NCBI GenBank assembly: GCA_945859605.1
Contig: OX243811.1
Location: 31,397,494 to 31,461,493, forward strand
DNA: 64,000 bases
Reading direction: 5' to 3'
From: Lumbricus rubellus
Taxonomy: Eukaryota; Annelida; Clitellata; Crassiclitellata; Lumbricidae
The notes under the pieces were generated by a model, which was not told where the DNA came from, did not search any database, and saw only the letters and a list, made by a program, of their open reading frames with translations. Below, piece after piece: positions 27,601-35,880 of the stretch. The stretch's first letter is position 1; each line of letters begins with the position of its first letter. The position numbers and the translations under genes are program-made.

Positions 27601-30600
27601 CTTATTAGTGTCTTCTGAGTCTTTTATCTTCTTCTTCTGGTTCTCTACTTCCTAGGCAGGTTCAAAGGTCCAATATTGTCATCCCTCTCAACGACGGCCT
27701 TTTTCTTAAGCTTCCATATATCCATTTGTCCAGCAGCATCATCTGCCATGGTCTTCCCTTTGTTCACTTTCCCGTCATTTTTCCTTCAATGACCTTTTTA
27801 ATGGCAAATCTCCTCTCAGCATATAAGTTTTCAGAGTGTGGGTTTGTTATCACATTCCAGGTTAGCTGGTAGTTAGATACACTGATCATAACAGCCGATG
27901 GGTTTCAGTTGTTCATGTGTTTCACCCAACACATCCATCAATCAGCAACTCACACACGATAATCATTTATAGCAAATAAATAAATATACGTAATGCGTGA
28001 ATACTTTATAGACTACACAAAGCACCAACAAAAATTAAGTAAATGACTACCTTACCTTACCAGCTGCGATTGCTACATCCTCCTCCTCTTCATTATTATA
28101 ACTGTTCTTGATGTCATCACCAATGTTTATGATTACCATTATTACCCCAAACGACTTTTATCTAATACAAATACGATTAGAAAATGACCAGATGTCAAAA
28201 ATAAACATAGTGTGCTGTAAGGCAGAAACAAATAAGTAACTCAACCATTGTCTGTCTTTGGTTTCAGCCTGATCAGTGCCACAATCACGTAGGTGATGCA
28301 GCCTGGGACACCGTCAACAGAATTATCGAGATGAGTGAGAAGAATTCCCAGCGTCTGTTTCACAATCGGTCCATCAGGCTTAAGAAGATCACACCTACAA
28401 AACAGGTATGACTTTAAACAGGTACAAAAATTTATGACTACTCCAGAAGTAACATCTGACAGTAGCAAAACAGAAAAGTATCACACAGGTGCCATTAAAG
28501 ATCTGACTAGATAGCATTAGATTAGTTTACAGCTGCTCACTCTACATGAAAAAGTGAAAAATAGCAAAAAAAATTAATTATAATAATTCTTTGAAAGAAA
28601 TTACCAGAATCATGCTGCTTACTTTTAGTGCAGAATAATGAAGAGAAATAAGATGACATTTTAATAATAATATTTCCTTAAAAGAAAGTACTGTAAATGC
28701 GACTAATGGTAATACATAAAATTAAAAACAAGACTTAAAAAATCGAATAAAAGTCAGACGAACGTCAGAGAAACAAAGTGGTGATTACACGAAAAAATAC
28801 CACGAGAAATTTATCCTACCCGCTAGACAATGAAGCAGCATGAACAACCGACCGATGCAACTGCATCAGCTTCTTGAACCAAAGCTCAAGAAGTTTAAAC
28901 GAATGGAACTTTTCCTGCGGCCAATGACAAAACTGGCAGACGGTTTCAAACAGCACAAACAGAAATGGCCGATCATGACATTTGGAGGACGCCTCACACG
29001 ACCTTAACTCGTCGTCTGTTGAAGATTTGTCACTTGGTGAAACAACGGGAACCATTTCTTTCTCAACGCACACTGTAGAATGAACTTCTGATACGTTGCA
29101 GTGACTTTCATTAAGTTTGTGCTTGCTGGTTTCAACATTTGCAAGGTAGACTTGATTTTCTTCAGTGAACACTGAATCGAAGATGAGATCACGGTAATGA
29201 CATGGATGAACAAATATTTGATCATCCATGTAGGCAAACAATCCATGAAGTAAGGAAAGCTGACCAAAGGTCAAACGGTTCAATTGGTCATTACAACCAG
29301 ATGCCTGAACAATGCCTTTTTAAACAAAAGAAAAAATACACAACTCAAAATCAAGACATTGCATTTATGTCATTATTCACATGATCACATCAACGTTGCA
29401 CTAGAATCAATCAATTGCCTTGTGAAGCAGAGTTTTATGCTACAAGTGAAGAGACTTTGAGTTTAATGTACGAGTTTAATTATTGATGCCTCGCGATTAG
29501 AAGGGCACCAAGAAAATATACGAAGGTACAGAATACAACAAACACACACAGCCCATCAAAATGACAAACCAACATCACATTATAAAAAATTAACGTCATT
29601 TAGCAGATATGCTTTGAAAGTTTGTTAACTGCAAGATTGCTTAGTGTTGATAAGTACTACATTATGACATAACTACAATAAATGCTTCCTCAAGATAATA
29701 TTGCACAAAACAGAAAGATCTCATAATAAATGCTAGCTAAATAAGTGATAGGACTATCATAATATGGCAATTGCTGTATCAATGATATTACCTTGCGAAT
29801 TGCCAAGAACTTTCAACAGTGCAACAGACAAAGAAAGGATCTCTGAAGAGGAAGAAAGTGTCGATAAAATATACGTCACAATCGAACCAGCCAACAGTCG
29901 ACAATCCTTACGCAGATGCTGAAAAAATCACAAATCAACATTTTAAAGAAGAAAGAAGTTACTTCAACTGATGTGGATTTCTATGACTTAAGTTGCTTTA
30001 TGACAAAACTGAAACAGAAAAGGAACAGCAAGGAATAAACAGATTATGAGAGGTAATTCTGAGGTATAAGGTTCTTTATGTCAAACACACAAAACACCCA
30101 GATACGCAACATATTCCACAATACACCATTTTAATGACGATACTCACAACCATACTCATTCGTGAAGTCCAAAATGATAAAGAAATTGCTAATAAATAAT
30201 AATAATAATAATAATTAATTGGCCAATGGACCACAATTTCAAATCTTTGGAAAGTGATTTATTTACAACTGTAACATAATCAAATCAGTTCGGGAAGGCC
30301 CGTTGATCTACTGCAACAGCAGCAACAGCGTGGACTGATTTCACGCATTCTCAGAGCTATTATGCTGTAGCAGTTGTTAGCGGATAGCTTAGTTTTCCAA
30401 ACATGAAACATCCAAGCACTAATGAGGTTTCACTGTACAGTGTACACCAGCCTCACATCCACACTGCTAATAAATGCAAAAATTTAGAAAAATCTACATT
30501 GAAAAGTCAGCTTTGCTTCAAAATAGCTGAAAGTCAAACCAAACTCCAAACTCTGAGACCTCAGCAAGTAGAACTGCAATGGCTGACGGAATAGCTCTCA

Positions 30601-33600
30601 GAAAAGGATGCACATCATTAGCAACAACAGGTGGAGCCACATGCTTAACATCAGACGATGCATTATTAATGATCTTCAGTATCTGAATTGTAGTTTCTTT
30701 TCCATTACTAAATCCACTGACATCATCCACAAGCTGACAAGACTGCAACAGAAGCTGCAAGAAATAAATATTACATACAAAACACTCAAAATTTACCCAA
30801 GGTCAAAAAAACTACAATTGAAGGTAAAGAAAAATAAAAACCCATAGTTTTATCTTGGAAAAATCTGCGTAACTTATAAAAAACCTGAACAAGACAATGA
30901 AAGGCAAGAACTTATTGTAATGACTATCTTTATACACTTCTTTCAGTCCTTGAACAGTGTGTTCAATTGTTCATGGACATTGAAAGATAATTTGGCTGGA
31001 GTCTATACATAAAAACATAACAACAGCAATCAGCGACTGAACAAATTTTTAGTAAAGAGTTACATTATGCTTTGCAAGAAATTTTCGATTTCACAATTTT
31101 CAAGACAAGTTCTATGAGCTTCACGAAACTTAATAATTGATTCTAGCATCAGCCACATCTGTCAAATACACAAACTGTAGGTTGTACCTTTGTCATCACG
31201 TAGACATATTCCTCTTCAACTAAGTTCCTCTCCGACTTCAGATCCTGTGAAAGCCATAAGCTCACAAAACCAACTAGCCATTCAGCACGTGGCTTAACAA
31301 TCCTGCGAGCGGCTGACACCGAATCTAATAAAGTTGACCCTGCAGAAACCAAAATACTTTTCCGAATATAGTTAGCAAATTTAACAAATTATGTCCAATT
31401 CCTGAGTAGTTGTAAGAATGGAATCAAATATCTTAACAATTATCCAACTACGGTACATGTTGCACGCAACTTAAACAAGAACATTAAACGCATACAATTT
31501 TGTAATGAACCGTTCAAGAAACTGTCCTGATCCATCCGATTATGCACCTCTTTAGATCTATTAGGTTGTCCTGCAATGCATCTGAGATAAGGCACTCTAT
31601 AGATAACCAGATACGCACAATACATATATACATGATGACATGCCAATTAATTAAAAACATACTAAAACAATACATCTGATGTATTGTATTGGAGCACCTA
31701 TGGGTAGTTTCCCTGAAGAGGCGCTATATAAATACTTGAATGAATGAATGAATGAATGAATGAATGAATGAATGAATGAATGAATGAATGAATGAATGTA
31801 GGTACAAGGGGAGACAATAAAACTTGTGTACTCACAAACGGCCAGGCAGCTAAATGGACTATTCACGATTTCTTGAGACGATGAAGACGCTGTTTCAATG
31901 GACACATCGCATGCAGTGTGCTCTCTTTGTGATTCACTATGGTGAATGAAGTCGTTTTCAGACAAACCAGAAGAATCAAAAAGAAGAGTGCTCTCTAGTT
32001 TATCCCAAGCCTTGCATAAAACGCTTTGAACCAATCCTTCAGTATCCAGCTTCTCAATCAGCACGAAAATCTGCAAAACACCATAATTCAATGCAGACAG
32101 TTAGTTGCTGGGCATTTTACTCCAGACAGAACTCAACAGAGACAAGATCTAAGGACCAAGTATAACATCTGCAGTGGGTATACTACTTGGTAGAAGAGGA
32201 ACAATGTGGGTATTTGGAGTAACCTCACCCAACCGATGGGTGACAAATACCTGCTCTACAAGTCAAGCACCCTGGCCTAGCAACATCTTAGTACTGCCAG
32301 CGAGAGAACACTTGGTGAAGATATTATCATGTGCATTGTGCACAGACACTATTGTTTGTCATCACTCCACATAATCAATGCAGTTTGGTCTAGGGACTAT
32401 GACATGATGTTATTTCTTAACTTTGAATGAGAATCCATTGTTTAGGCTACATGTCTGTGCAGTGTATGCATGGTAACTCTTGTAGTTTTCTCTGCATTGT
32501 TTTTTTACTTATTAAATTTCTGTTCTTAGCAGAAAAAAGATCGTATAGGTAGATTAGTTTTCTCTTTATATGGTGCCACATAAATTTCTAATTACAATAC
32601 AATTACAATACATGCATACATAAATGCATAGATATACAATACATGTATGTACACGTAATTACATATGCAGGTGTACATATGCACTTGTACAAACATACTC
32701 AACATATTCAACATACTCAGCAAACATACCTAGGAGCATGAGCGAACGAAAAGCAATTCCAATCTAAACAAAGACAATAGAATAATAGAATAATAATTAA
32801 TAGGATAACAGAATAATCTTTCAATTAACCTGAATTATCTTTTTGTATAGTCTTGATGTTCCTGCCGACGTCCACAGCAGACGATTCGTAAACATCGTCA
32901 GTTCGTGGACACAGATGGCGCCGTGTCTCAGTCGCAGATTCTTCTTCATCACAACCACAAAGTCATTCGTTTGTTTGAAAAGCAAATCATCATCGTTACC
33001 AATCCTAACAACAGTCACACACACAAAAAACAACAGATAACACTTGTACAGCATAATAGCTCATCAGTAGTATCTGCAAAGGAACTTTTTGCAAGAAATA
33101 AATCAGTCTTTAATCCATAAATTTATGGTTTACGGATACATATATAGGAATATATACATATACATACTGTATACAATATACATACTGTTAAACTCCTTAT
33201 AAACCAACTTTACTGTAATTAATGCATTCTCAGTTTACATGCACAGTTTGTGTCCATAAGTAACATGAAGTGGTTCTATGTCCCTCAAAGTATCAACCTC
33301 AATGCTCTTGGTGCTTGTACGAAGTTTTGCAACTTGTTTTAAACAAAAGCAACTAACAAACTTAGAAACTCACAAACTAATCTACAATTAAACAATCTTG
33401 ATATATCTTACAGGTTTAAATGTAAAAGCGGCTTCAAATAATAATGCCAGACCTGGTCAGTTTGTAGTTCAATTCCAGTTGACCCGCGCTGCGGCACATG
33501 ACATCTGAGCAAGCTTCAAAGTGTGTACACAATGCCTCAGCCATATCCAAAAGTTCCAATTTCCAGTCAATGATATAAAATCCTATACCAGAAAATACAC

Positions 33601-35833
33601 ATATTTATACACATATTTCTATCTTTTTCCACAGATACACACGTGTGACACTTGAACCTGGTTAAATGACAAGCAATTCAATTACCAGGGTATATATTTA
33701 TTTATTTATGGCACTCCTCATATGAACATAGGGGTCAGTAAATCTAAATAAATGTGTGAAAGTATGTTTGCTAGAGATTCAATTGATCATAGTGAATTGG
33801 CAAGAATATCAACTATCTATCACATTAAGTCGAACTTTCCATGGTGATGACTTCGGACACAATCAGTGCAGCAATTGAAAATCACCCTACTATTGTCTAA
33901 AGCCTTGTTTCTGACAGCAAGCCAGTTTCAGAAAAAAATCAACAGCCAGGGGTTATGATGCAGATTTTAGTCAAGTATCAAGATATACTGGTAATAGAAA
34001 GGCAGGCATAAAACTTTTACATGCCATTCACCAAGAAACCAGTGAAATTCTCAAAAGCAATCCAAAGCATCCTGCATTCACTTTCAATAGAACCAGTCTC
34101 AGAATTTTTCATTATAATAACTTCTTTGTAAGTCTTCTCTTAAGACAGTTAGAACAAAAGAAATGCGAAATTTAGTCATTCTCTCTGAATATATTTTAAG
34201 TAACAATTAGATGCATATCCTAGAGAGTCAGCTGGATAATGAGCCTGATTGGCAGCTTTGTCACCCTGTGCTTTTAATGTATATTATATTATATATTATA
34301 TGATTTGAGTGGTACCGAAGCAGAAGCTTTTAATCATTGGTAAATGTATCGCAATGTCATCCCTTCTTTAAAAGGCAGGGTTTAGAGTTTGTATGTGCAC
34401 TTGTTATAGCGCCCCTTCAAGCTCTCTCTACTCAGAGGCGCTCCCGAATGCAGAGCGGACACTGCATCGGAGTTTCACGCTGAAGCGCTGAGCAATTGTG
34501 AGTGAAGAACTTGCCCAAGGTCCTTACGTGGCGAGGTGGATTCGAACCTCGAACCTTCCGGCTCCAAGGCAACGACGCCACCACTACACCACCGCGCCCC
34601 ACGAGTGAGTGGAAACGCAGGGAAACGGCGCCCTACTGCTATCAAAATTCTTTGCTTGCTCAATGCTCACCAGTCACCACGCATGGAACTGTGGAAATAC
34701 GAGGGTCGGTACAGTGTACTCTGTAACCAAGGCTGGCTGTACTAATATACATTAAATGAGTGCATAATCTGCCATACAAAATAATGTGCTGAATGAATAA
34801 TGATCACAATGACTATCACGATGACAACTTCTAAAATCGTATTCCTAACATTTGGGGCGGATCAATAAGTGTATCTTTTAGATTTACCATCTGCTTATAC
34901 CGCACTTTTATATTTAAAAACGATAAAGTATCCCTGTCAAAAATGATTTCTTGATATATGTAGGGCCTATTATGCCTTCATGAACCAGCGTGTTGTAGAA
35001 TATTTATATATGGATTGCACTTATTTATTTAATTTTGCCTTTAGTCATGTTCGGTATCAGACTGCAATACGTGCGAAAAATGCCACACCTTATGAAATAG
35101 ATGCGATATTTCAATTTCTTTCAGTTTGAAACTAAAATTTCGCTTAAGTTCCAGCGCACATGTTTTGTAAATGCGTGGACGATATATTTTTCTGGTGGAA
35201 GAGCCTTAACAATAAAAATTTTCCTTTAATTTGTAGAGCAAAGTCAGTAAGTAAGTATATTCTTTAAGTAAGTAAGTAAGTGTTTTCTTTTTTACTCTGC
35301 TTGCAAACGCACAATGGGACATCATCATCATCAGTCCTTTACGTGCAATTCTGCACATCGGGCAATGCAGCTCCTCCATTTCTCCCTGCCCACCGCCAGT
35401 TGTATCGCCTCGTCCCATGACTTTTGAGTAAAATCGTAGACATTTAAATTAAACCTATATGCCTACTATGAAGATTCTTGCAGTAACCTGGCGCTACAAT
35501 AATAAACAATAATACCAATTTCCCATCATGCAGTTCACTACTATTATATGAATAAAGAATGATGACGTCATAATCTGGTAGCGTTGGTCGCGAACAGAGT
35601 CCAAATTAACTTCCGTACGTATAGTATTATGCTACAAAATGCTAAAATAATTGGTTTGATAAAATATACAATTGTCTTTCTTCAGCAGCATCTCTTACAA
35701 TTTCACTGATAGGCCTAGCTAGGTGATAGCCGTAGTCCACACGTAGCCTAACGGTCGTCTCCAATGGTAACGTACGAACGTATTGTTTGAAGAAGTCTGA
35801 ACACGGTAGATGTAATGGGTGATCTGAAGCCAC
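6410..35833 (-). CDS. THADA: THADA orthologue (tRNA 2'-O-methyltransferase regulator), whole gene model
   Basis: The gene runs right to left. I joined 35 exons (33582 down to 6410); every donor/acceptor phase agrees and the sum is one open frame of 1,985 codons plus stop, against about 1,950 residues in human THADA. Diagnostic blocks are TRRSAGLPLIIQ of the DUF2428 core (exon 22), QVHAINI and SPIWAMRNAA (exon 23), RRLAAKALVPLV with HLHGHLLQLQ (exon 25), and DEQAQIRETAAEIV (exon 30), in the order found in the human protein. The protein is an all-helical HEAT/ARM-type scaffold. Family knowledge: THADA and yeast Trm732 pair with FTSJ1/Trm7 for 2'-O-methylation of tRNA position 32; fly THADA also affects energy storage. 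Two introns use GC donors (after exons 13 and 15) and exon 31 has only 27 nt. The 5' end is unsettled: a plausible ATG exon at 35699-35833 ends in phase 0 while exon 1 of the joined set needs one carried base. Confidence 0.93.
7229..7343 (-). CDS. THADA: THADA coding exon 34
   Basis: 38 codons starting RQDFSGLSDDLLTWLL. The acceptor TTTTTGTAG is chosen over one 16 nt downstream because it keeps phase 0 from exon 33. Donor G/GTATAA. Confidence 0.9.
7480..7625 (+). mobile_element. LINE remnant (C-terminal reverse transcriptase end)
   Basis: The plus strand reads QSRSFSVVGPATWNRPFLDH, the SRSFSVVGPxxWN signature at the end of CR1/L2-type ORF2 proteins. About 45 codons remain, in a THADA intron. 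Confidence 0.7.
7797..7887 (-). CDS. THADA: THADA coding exon 33
   Basis: 30 codons (YRGWELFKTEDANPFLEHEF...) between acceptor ATTCTAG and donor AAG/GTGATG. Corresponds to EEDYLFEKAEVNFWAETLIF near the human C-terminus. Confidence 0.92.
8578..8696 (-). CDS. THADA: THADA coding exon 32
   Basis: 39 codons from acceptor TTTCTGTAG to donor AG/GTACGA. YALLVSDDFVAALSQEL parallels GWLLGESDDLVACVESM of human THADA. A second acceptor at 8682 exists but breaks phase. Confidence 0.88.
9091..9117 (-). CDS. THADA: THADA microexon 31 (27 nt)
   Basis: A 27-nt exon coding LLHFNQAIE sits between acceptor CATTTGCAG and donor GAG/GTATTT. It keeps the frame from exon 30 (phase 0) to exon 32 (phase 0) and fills the position of CQVDASIA in the human protein. 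It could be skipped without breaking the frame. Confidence 0.72.
9380..9488 (-). CDS. THADA: THADA coding exon 30
   Basis: 36 codons. LVWTILLLLNDEQAQIRETA parallels ALWKCVLTLLQSEEQAVRDA of human THADA. Ends KSSE in phase 0 at GAG/GTATTA. Confidence 0.94.
9757..9924 (-). CDS. THADA: THADA coding exon 29
   Basis: 55 codons between acceptor ACATTCAG and donor AG/GTACGC. WIELVCNCCSPAQPSNIRLS parallels the WVQLVILSCEDHLPTESRLA stretch of human THADA. Confidence 0.94.
10402..10643 (-). CDS. THADA: THADA coding exon 28
   Basis: 80 codons from acceptor ATAATTAG to donor AG/GTTGTT. LWQLIASSQPWKVLCNILEV and LLSSQPHSNLGAICISVSAF are helical repeats. Phases fit both sides. Confidence 0.92.
11324..11502 (-). 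CDS. THADA: THADA coding exon 27
   Basis: 59 codons (VWMEHVVFAWLTISDEC...) ending CAG/GTTATT. Two acceptors are possible: the GTGCAG used here, which fits the phase of exon 26, and one 10 nt upstream (start at 11512), which would break the frame with that exon. The intron before it holds the 1.37-kb inverted-repeat element. Confidence 0.88.
11767..13133. mobile_element. 1.37-kb TA-flanked inverted-repeat element with CpG-rich cargo
   Basis: Ends CACTGTGTCCCAATAAATCG and its complement form inverted repeats of about 110 bp, flanked by TA. The interior is rich in GACGTC and CGACG, unlike the AT-rich intron around it, and holds a 110-bp tandem duplication. I recognise no transposase. It lies in the THADA intron between exons 26 and 27. 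Confidence 0.85.
12431..12670. repeat. 110-bp tandem duplication inside the inverted-repeat element
   Basis: Units begin with GACACGCCTTC at 12431 and 12541, and a third starts at 12651. They contain GCGCCTCCGAGCACACTTCC and differ at a few bases. Confidence 0.85.
13563..13819 (-). CDS. THADA: THADA coding exon 26
   Basis: 85 codons from acceptor GTTATAG to donor T/GTAAGT. LLSRNWMLTRENPCPLVRSE corresponds to the KLWLAKRQNPCLVTRAVYID region in human THADA. Confidence 0.93.
14125..14358 (-). CDS. THADA: THADA coding exon 25
   Basis: 77 codons. FAVRRLAAKALVPLVSQ parallels SREMAARALVPFVMI, and NHLHGHLLQLQRVL parallels NHIHGTLLQVFHLL of human THADA. Acceptor AATTAG, donor AG/GTCAGT. Confidence 0.96.
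14671..14917 (-). CDS. THADA: THADA coding exon 24
   Basis: 81 codons between acceptor CATTCCAG and donor TG/GTAAGA. FPSLCKFMLSILQTTVK and LVPILSILARLSQG match the Phe-Pro-Glu-Leu...LLLLVLERL stretch of the human protein in character and order. Confidence 0.93.
15242..15485 (-). CDS. THADA: THADA coding exon 23
   Basis: 81 codons. LPQVHAINIITAIVRES and LSPIWAMRNAAMQL match VPQVHALNILRALFRD and TSPVWAVRNSSTLL of human THADA in the same order. Acceptor TTTCGCAG, donor G/GTAAAT. Confidence 0.96.
16344..16451 (-). CDS. THADA: THADA coding exon 22 (DUF2428 signature)
   Basis: 36 codons in phase 0. It carries the family signature TRRSAGLPLIIQTILANE, almost the human RRSAGIPFYIQALLASE. This exon makes the gene assignment secure. 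Confidence 0.97.
16957..17061 (-). CDS. THADA: THADA coding exon 21 (DUF2428)
   Basis: 35 codons in phase 0 after acceptor GGCAG, to AAG/GTAATA. GAIEGACLGFSQFCSALFR lines up with the GAFELAYTGFVKLTEVLNR block of the human protein. Confidence 0.95.
17440..17580 (-). CDS. THADA: THADA coding exon 20 (DUF2428)
   Basis: Acceptor TTTTGACAG and donor AGG/GTAATA bound 47 codons in phase 0. EASLLLGQLVA and LLTLKEVNEIGEIFLRVL parallel VALLLGMLCQL and LLTVEQVKEIGDYFKQHL of human THADA. Confidence 0.95.
17869..18020 (-). CDS. THADA: THADA coding exon 19 (start of the DUF2428 region)
   Basis: Acceptor TTTCTGCAG and donor AAG/GTTGGA bound 50 codons. The end, LMNTWCYLNIK, corresponds to QMVLVCCWRSMKEV in human THADA, at the start of the conserved DUF2428 core. 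Confidence 0.92.
18489..18883. mobile_element. hAT-type MITE with 8-bp target duplication
   Basis: Ends CAAGGGCGGATACAG and its near complement CTGGATCTGCCCCTG; flanked by CCTACGTA at 18481-18488 and 18884-18891. No coding sequence; several runs of G. In the THADA intron next to exon 18. Confidence 0.85.
18962..19117 (-). CDS. THADA: THADA coding exon 18
   Basis: Acceptor TATGTAG and donor A/GTAAGT bound 51 codons (VLCAIRRCLSRSSFR...). HMSDLIELILNIFGG resembles the region just before DUF2428. A 395-bp hAT MITE ends 79 bp past its 3' end. Confidence 0.9.
19387..19465 (+). mobile_element. SINE family-1 tail fragment
   Basis: GGGAGCGCTCCCGAGTAGG...GGGGCACCTTATATAGG followed by (GAAT)n. Confidence 0.6.
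19580..20475 (+). mobile_element. 5'-truncated CR1/L2-like LINE (C-terminal reverse transcriptase region)
   Basis: Two frames cover the end of a LINE reverse transcriptase: SSNRLSLNTSKTQFIWLGT (about 19632-19700), then from 19800 on SRIDYCNALLIGLPK, NSAARLIARLPKYSH and the HELHWLTLRARTQFKILTLI block. A frameshift near 19790 and a later stop show it is dead. The 3' end is GGGAGCGCCTCTGAAC...CGCTTTATAAATG with an (AATAC)n tail. It lies in a THADA intron, antisense to the gene. Confidence 0.9.
20552..20632. repeat. Short palindromic repeat with TTAACCCTTTAACG ends
   Basis: TTAACCCTTTAACGATGAG and CCCTAAAGGGTTAA face each other about 50 bp apart. A similar half, TTAACCCTTTAACGACAAG, is at 60776, and a related pair is at about 15893-15975. 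Confidence 0.6.
20755..20954 (-). CDS. THADA: THADA coding exon 17
   Basis: Acceptor AATTTTCAG and donor G/GTAAGA bound 66 codons (SVIANGDRYVINGLVDG...). The next intron contains a truncated LINE in the opposite orientation. Confidence 0.9.
21443..21639 (-). CDS. THADA: THADA coding exon 16
   Basis: Acceptor GTGCACCAG and a strong donor AA/GTGAGT bound 65 codons (ISEMAAEILLLYFPW...NGAVLCALLFE). The two leftover bases complete a Lys codon with exon 17. Confidence 0.9.
22081..22190 (-). CDS. THADA: THADA coding exon 15 (probable GC donor)
   Basis: Acceptor TATTTTGCAG, then DIKLLTSWAEESNR and on for 36 codons to GAG/GCAAAC. No good GT donor follows in frame; the GC donor gives phase 0, as exon 16 requires. 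A GT at an earlier Leu codon would also keep phase but has poor context. Confidence 0.8.
22626..22775. repeat. 30-bp tandem repeat, five units
   Basis: The unit TTGAACTGTAACCAAGCAAT plus TCATTATATC is repeated five times, nearly perfectly. In the intron between THADA exons 14 and 15. There are no spacers. Confidence 0.9.
22865..23017 (-). CDS. THADA: THADA coding exon 14
   Basis: Acceptor ATCTACAG and donor G/GTTAGT bound 50 codons. RPGGSFQRIQTALSWARTIL corresponds to the PGSSYSTRFSALTILGSI block of human THADA. Confidence 0.92.
23529..23729 (-). CDS. THADA: THADA coding exon 13 (GC donor)
   Basis: 66 codons (PLKMFEVELLRQFLP...). DSPPFRKQLQTGLHSAFVR corresponds to the SPGVRQQICSLLKKLFCR segment of the human protein. 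The donor reads G/GCAAGT, the classical GC-AG form; using it restores exact phase with exon 14, whereas no GT donor nearby does. Confidence 0.92.
24080..24168 (+). mobile_element. LINE 3'-end fragment
   Basis: CGCACTGGGAGCATTCCA...GCCGCTTTATAAATTAG followed by a GATAT-type tail matches the 3' end of the LINE at 20.4 kb. Only the tail is present. Confidence 0.6.
24275..24368 (-). CDS. THADA: THADA coding exon 12
   Basis: Acceptor GTTGACAG and donor G/GTATTA bound 31 codons (VMESIRSALRNKDND...). The block RLLAFDLLCMSPRTT matches the order and character of the VKILAFDLLMKLSKT region of human THADA. Confidence 0.92.
24825..24996 (-). CDS. THADA: THADA coding exon 11
   Basis: Acceptor TTTTTGCAG and donor ATG/GTAGTT bound 57 codons. 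LLVSTLKTLPDLLSF and RIIYALLAILSAARK are typical amphipathic HEAT-like helices. Confidence 0.9.
25247..26418. mobile_element. 1.17-kb palindromic MITE-like element
   Basis: Ends CAGGGTGCGCAAAAAAAAAG and complement, flanked by TA. Each arm holds two diverged direct copies of a motif with GACGATTCAAAAACG..., ATTATGCCACTTTTAGGGAG and GATGGCCAGATTTCATC, and the arms are inverted to each other. No coding sequence. In a THADA intron. Confidence 0.85.
26902..27011 (-). CDS. THADA: THADA coding exon 10
   Basis: Acceptor GTTTGACAG and donor AG/GTGTGT bound 36 codons (VSERCHLIMDDVCRCL...). The next intron contains the 1.17-kb palindromic element at 25.2-26.4 kb. Confidence 0.9.
27335..27447 (-). CDS. 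THADA: THADA coding exon 9
   Basis: Acceptor TTATTTCAG and donor ACA/GTCAGT bound 37 codons (ESVLGLWLLDQSFLM...), with the helical segment CVKARYVLMAAVLEHL. Two bases are taken from the split Val codon at its start. Confidence 0.9.
28246..28394 (-). CDS. THADA: THADA coding exon 8
   Basis: Acceptor TTTTGTAG and donor G/GTTGAG bound 49 codons (CDLLKPDGPIVKQTL...ALIRLKPKTDN). Phases fit both neighbours. Confidence 0.9.
28820..29315 (-). CDS. THADA: THADA coding exon 7 (largest exon)
   Basis: 164 codons, the longest exon in the gene. The acceptor at AAAAAG (not the nearby TTCAG) is chosen because only it keeps phase with exon 6; it adds the IVQ start. Contains FGQLSLLHGLFAYMDD, then a polar, Ser/Glu-rich insertion, then helices ending in LWFKKLMQLHR. 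Human THADA also has IVQ at the matching point. Confidence 0.9.
29792..29918 (-). CDS. THADA: THADA coding exon 6
   Basis: Acceptor GATTTTTTCAG and donor G/GTAATA bound 42 codons (HLRKDCRLLAGSIV...). One base carries into exon 7 to make Gly. Confidence 0.9.
30560..30754 (-). CDS. THADA: THADA coding exon 5
   Basis: Acceptor TTTCTTGCAG; 65 codons in phase 0 to a GAG/GTCTCA donor, which is weak but keeps the frame. Hydrophobic helices (FLRAIPSAIAVLLAE) at the end. Confidence 0.87.
31188..31339 (-). CDS. THADA: THADA coding exon 4
   Basis: Acceptor TTTCTGCAG and donor AAG/GTACAA bound 50 codons (STLLDSVSAARRIVK...). The helical segment RAEWLVGFVSLWLSQDL fits a HEAT-like scaffold. Phases fit both neighbours. 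Confidence 0.9.
31690..31800 (+). repeat. SINE tail fragment with (GAAT)n
   Basis: CCCTGAAGAGGCGCTATATAAATAC leads into about 15 GAAT units (31737-31798). It sits beside THADA exon 3. The first part matches SINE family 1 tails. Confidence 0.75.
31836..32070 (-). CDS. THADA: THADA coding exon 3
   Basis: Acceptor TTTTGCAG and donor T/GTGAGT bound 78 codons, starting IFVLIEKLDTEG and including a Ser-rich, probably disordered loop. A (GAAT)n microsatellite lies about 40 bp past the donor. Confidence 0.9.
32830..33004 (-). CDS. THADA: THADA coding exon 2
   Basis: Acceptor TTGTTAG and donor CAG/GTTAAT bound 58 codons (IGNDDDLLFKQTNDF...LYKKIIQ). Incoming and outgoing phases fit both neighbours. 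Confidence 0.88.
33453..33582 (-). CDS. THADA: THADA coding exon 1 of the joined set
   Basis: Acceptor TATAG, frame with 42 whole codons (FYIIDWKLELLDMAEAL...), and a weak donor AG/GTCTGG. The two leftover bases join with the first base of the next exon to form an Arg codon. It needs one base carried in from an upstream exon that I could not identify. Confidence 0.8.
34402..34602 (-). mobile_element. tRNA-derived SINE, family 1
   Basis: Reverse-complement copy: B box GAGGTTCGAATCCACC, A box GGTGGTGTAGTGGTGG, and the tail AGGCGC...TATAGCGCCCC. Lies between the candidate THADA 5' exon and exon 1, so probably intronic. Confidence 0.85.
35225..35425 (-). mobile_element. LINE 3' fragment, possibly RTE-like
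   Basis: The minus strand reads SWDEAIQLAVGREKWRSCIA then RCAELHVKD and stop, like the W..A..R..WR end of some LINE ORF2 proteins, followed by a (CTTA)n tail at 35240-35285. Confidence 0.5.
35699..35833 (-). CDS. THADA: Candidate 5' coding exon of THADA (45 codons with ATG)
   Basis: An ATG opens a 45-codon frame that ends exactly at a GTAAGA donor. The peptide starts MASDHPLHLPCSDFF and looks like ordinary coding sequence. It lies upstream of the joined exons on the same strand, with no other gene between. It ends in phase 0, but the next recognised exon (33453-33582) needs one carried base, so at least one short exon is missing, or this belongs to another transcript. No homology of this peptide was recognised. 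Confidence 0.45.
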
Positions 35834-35880
35834 GCAAAGGTTCGGTAGGCCTATAATATAGGCCTACCTATATAATATAA

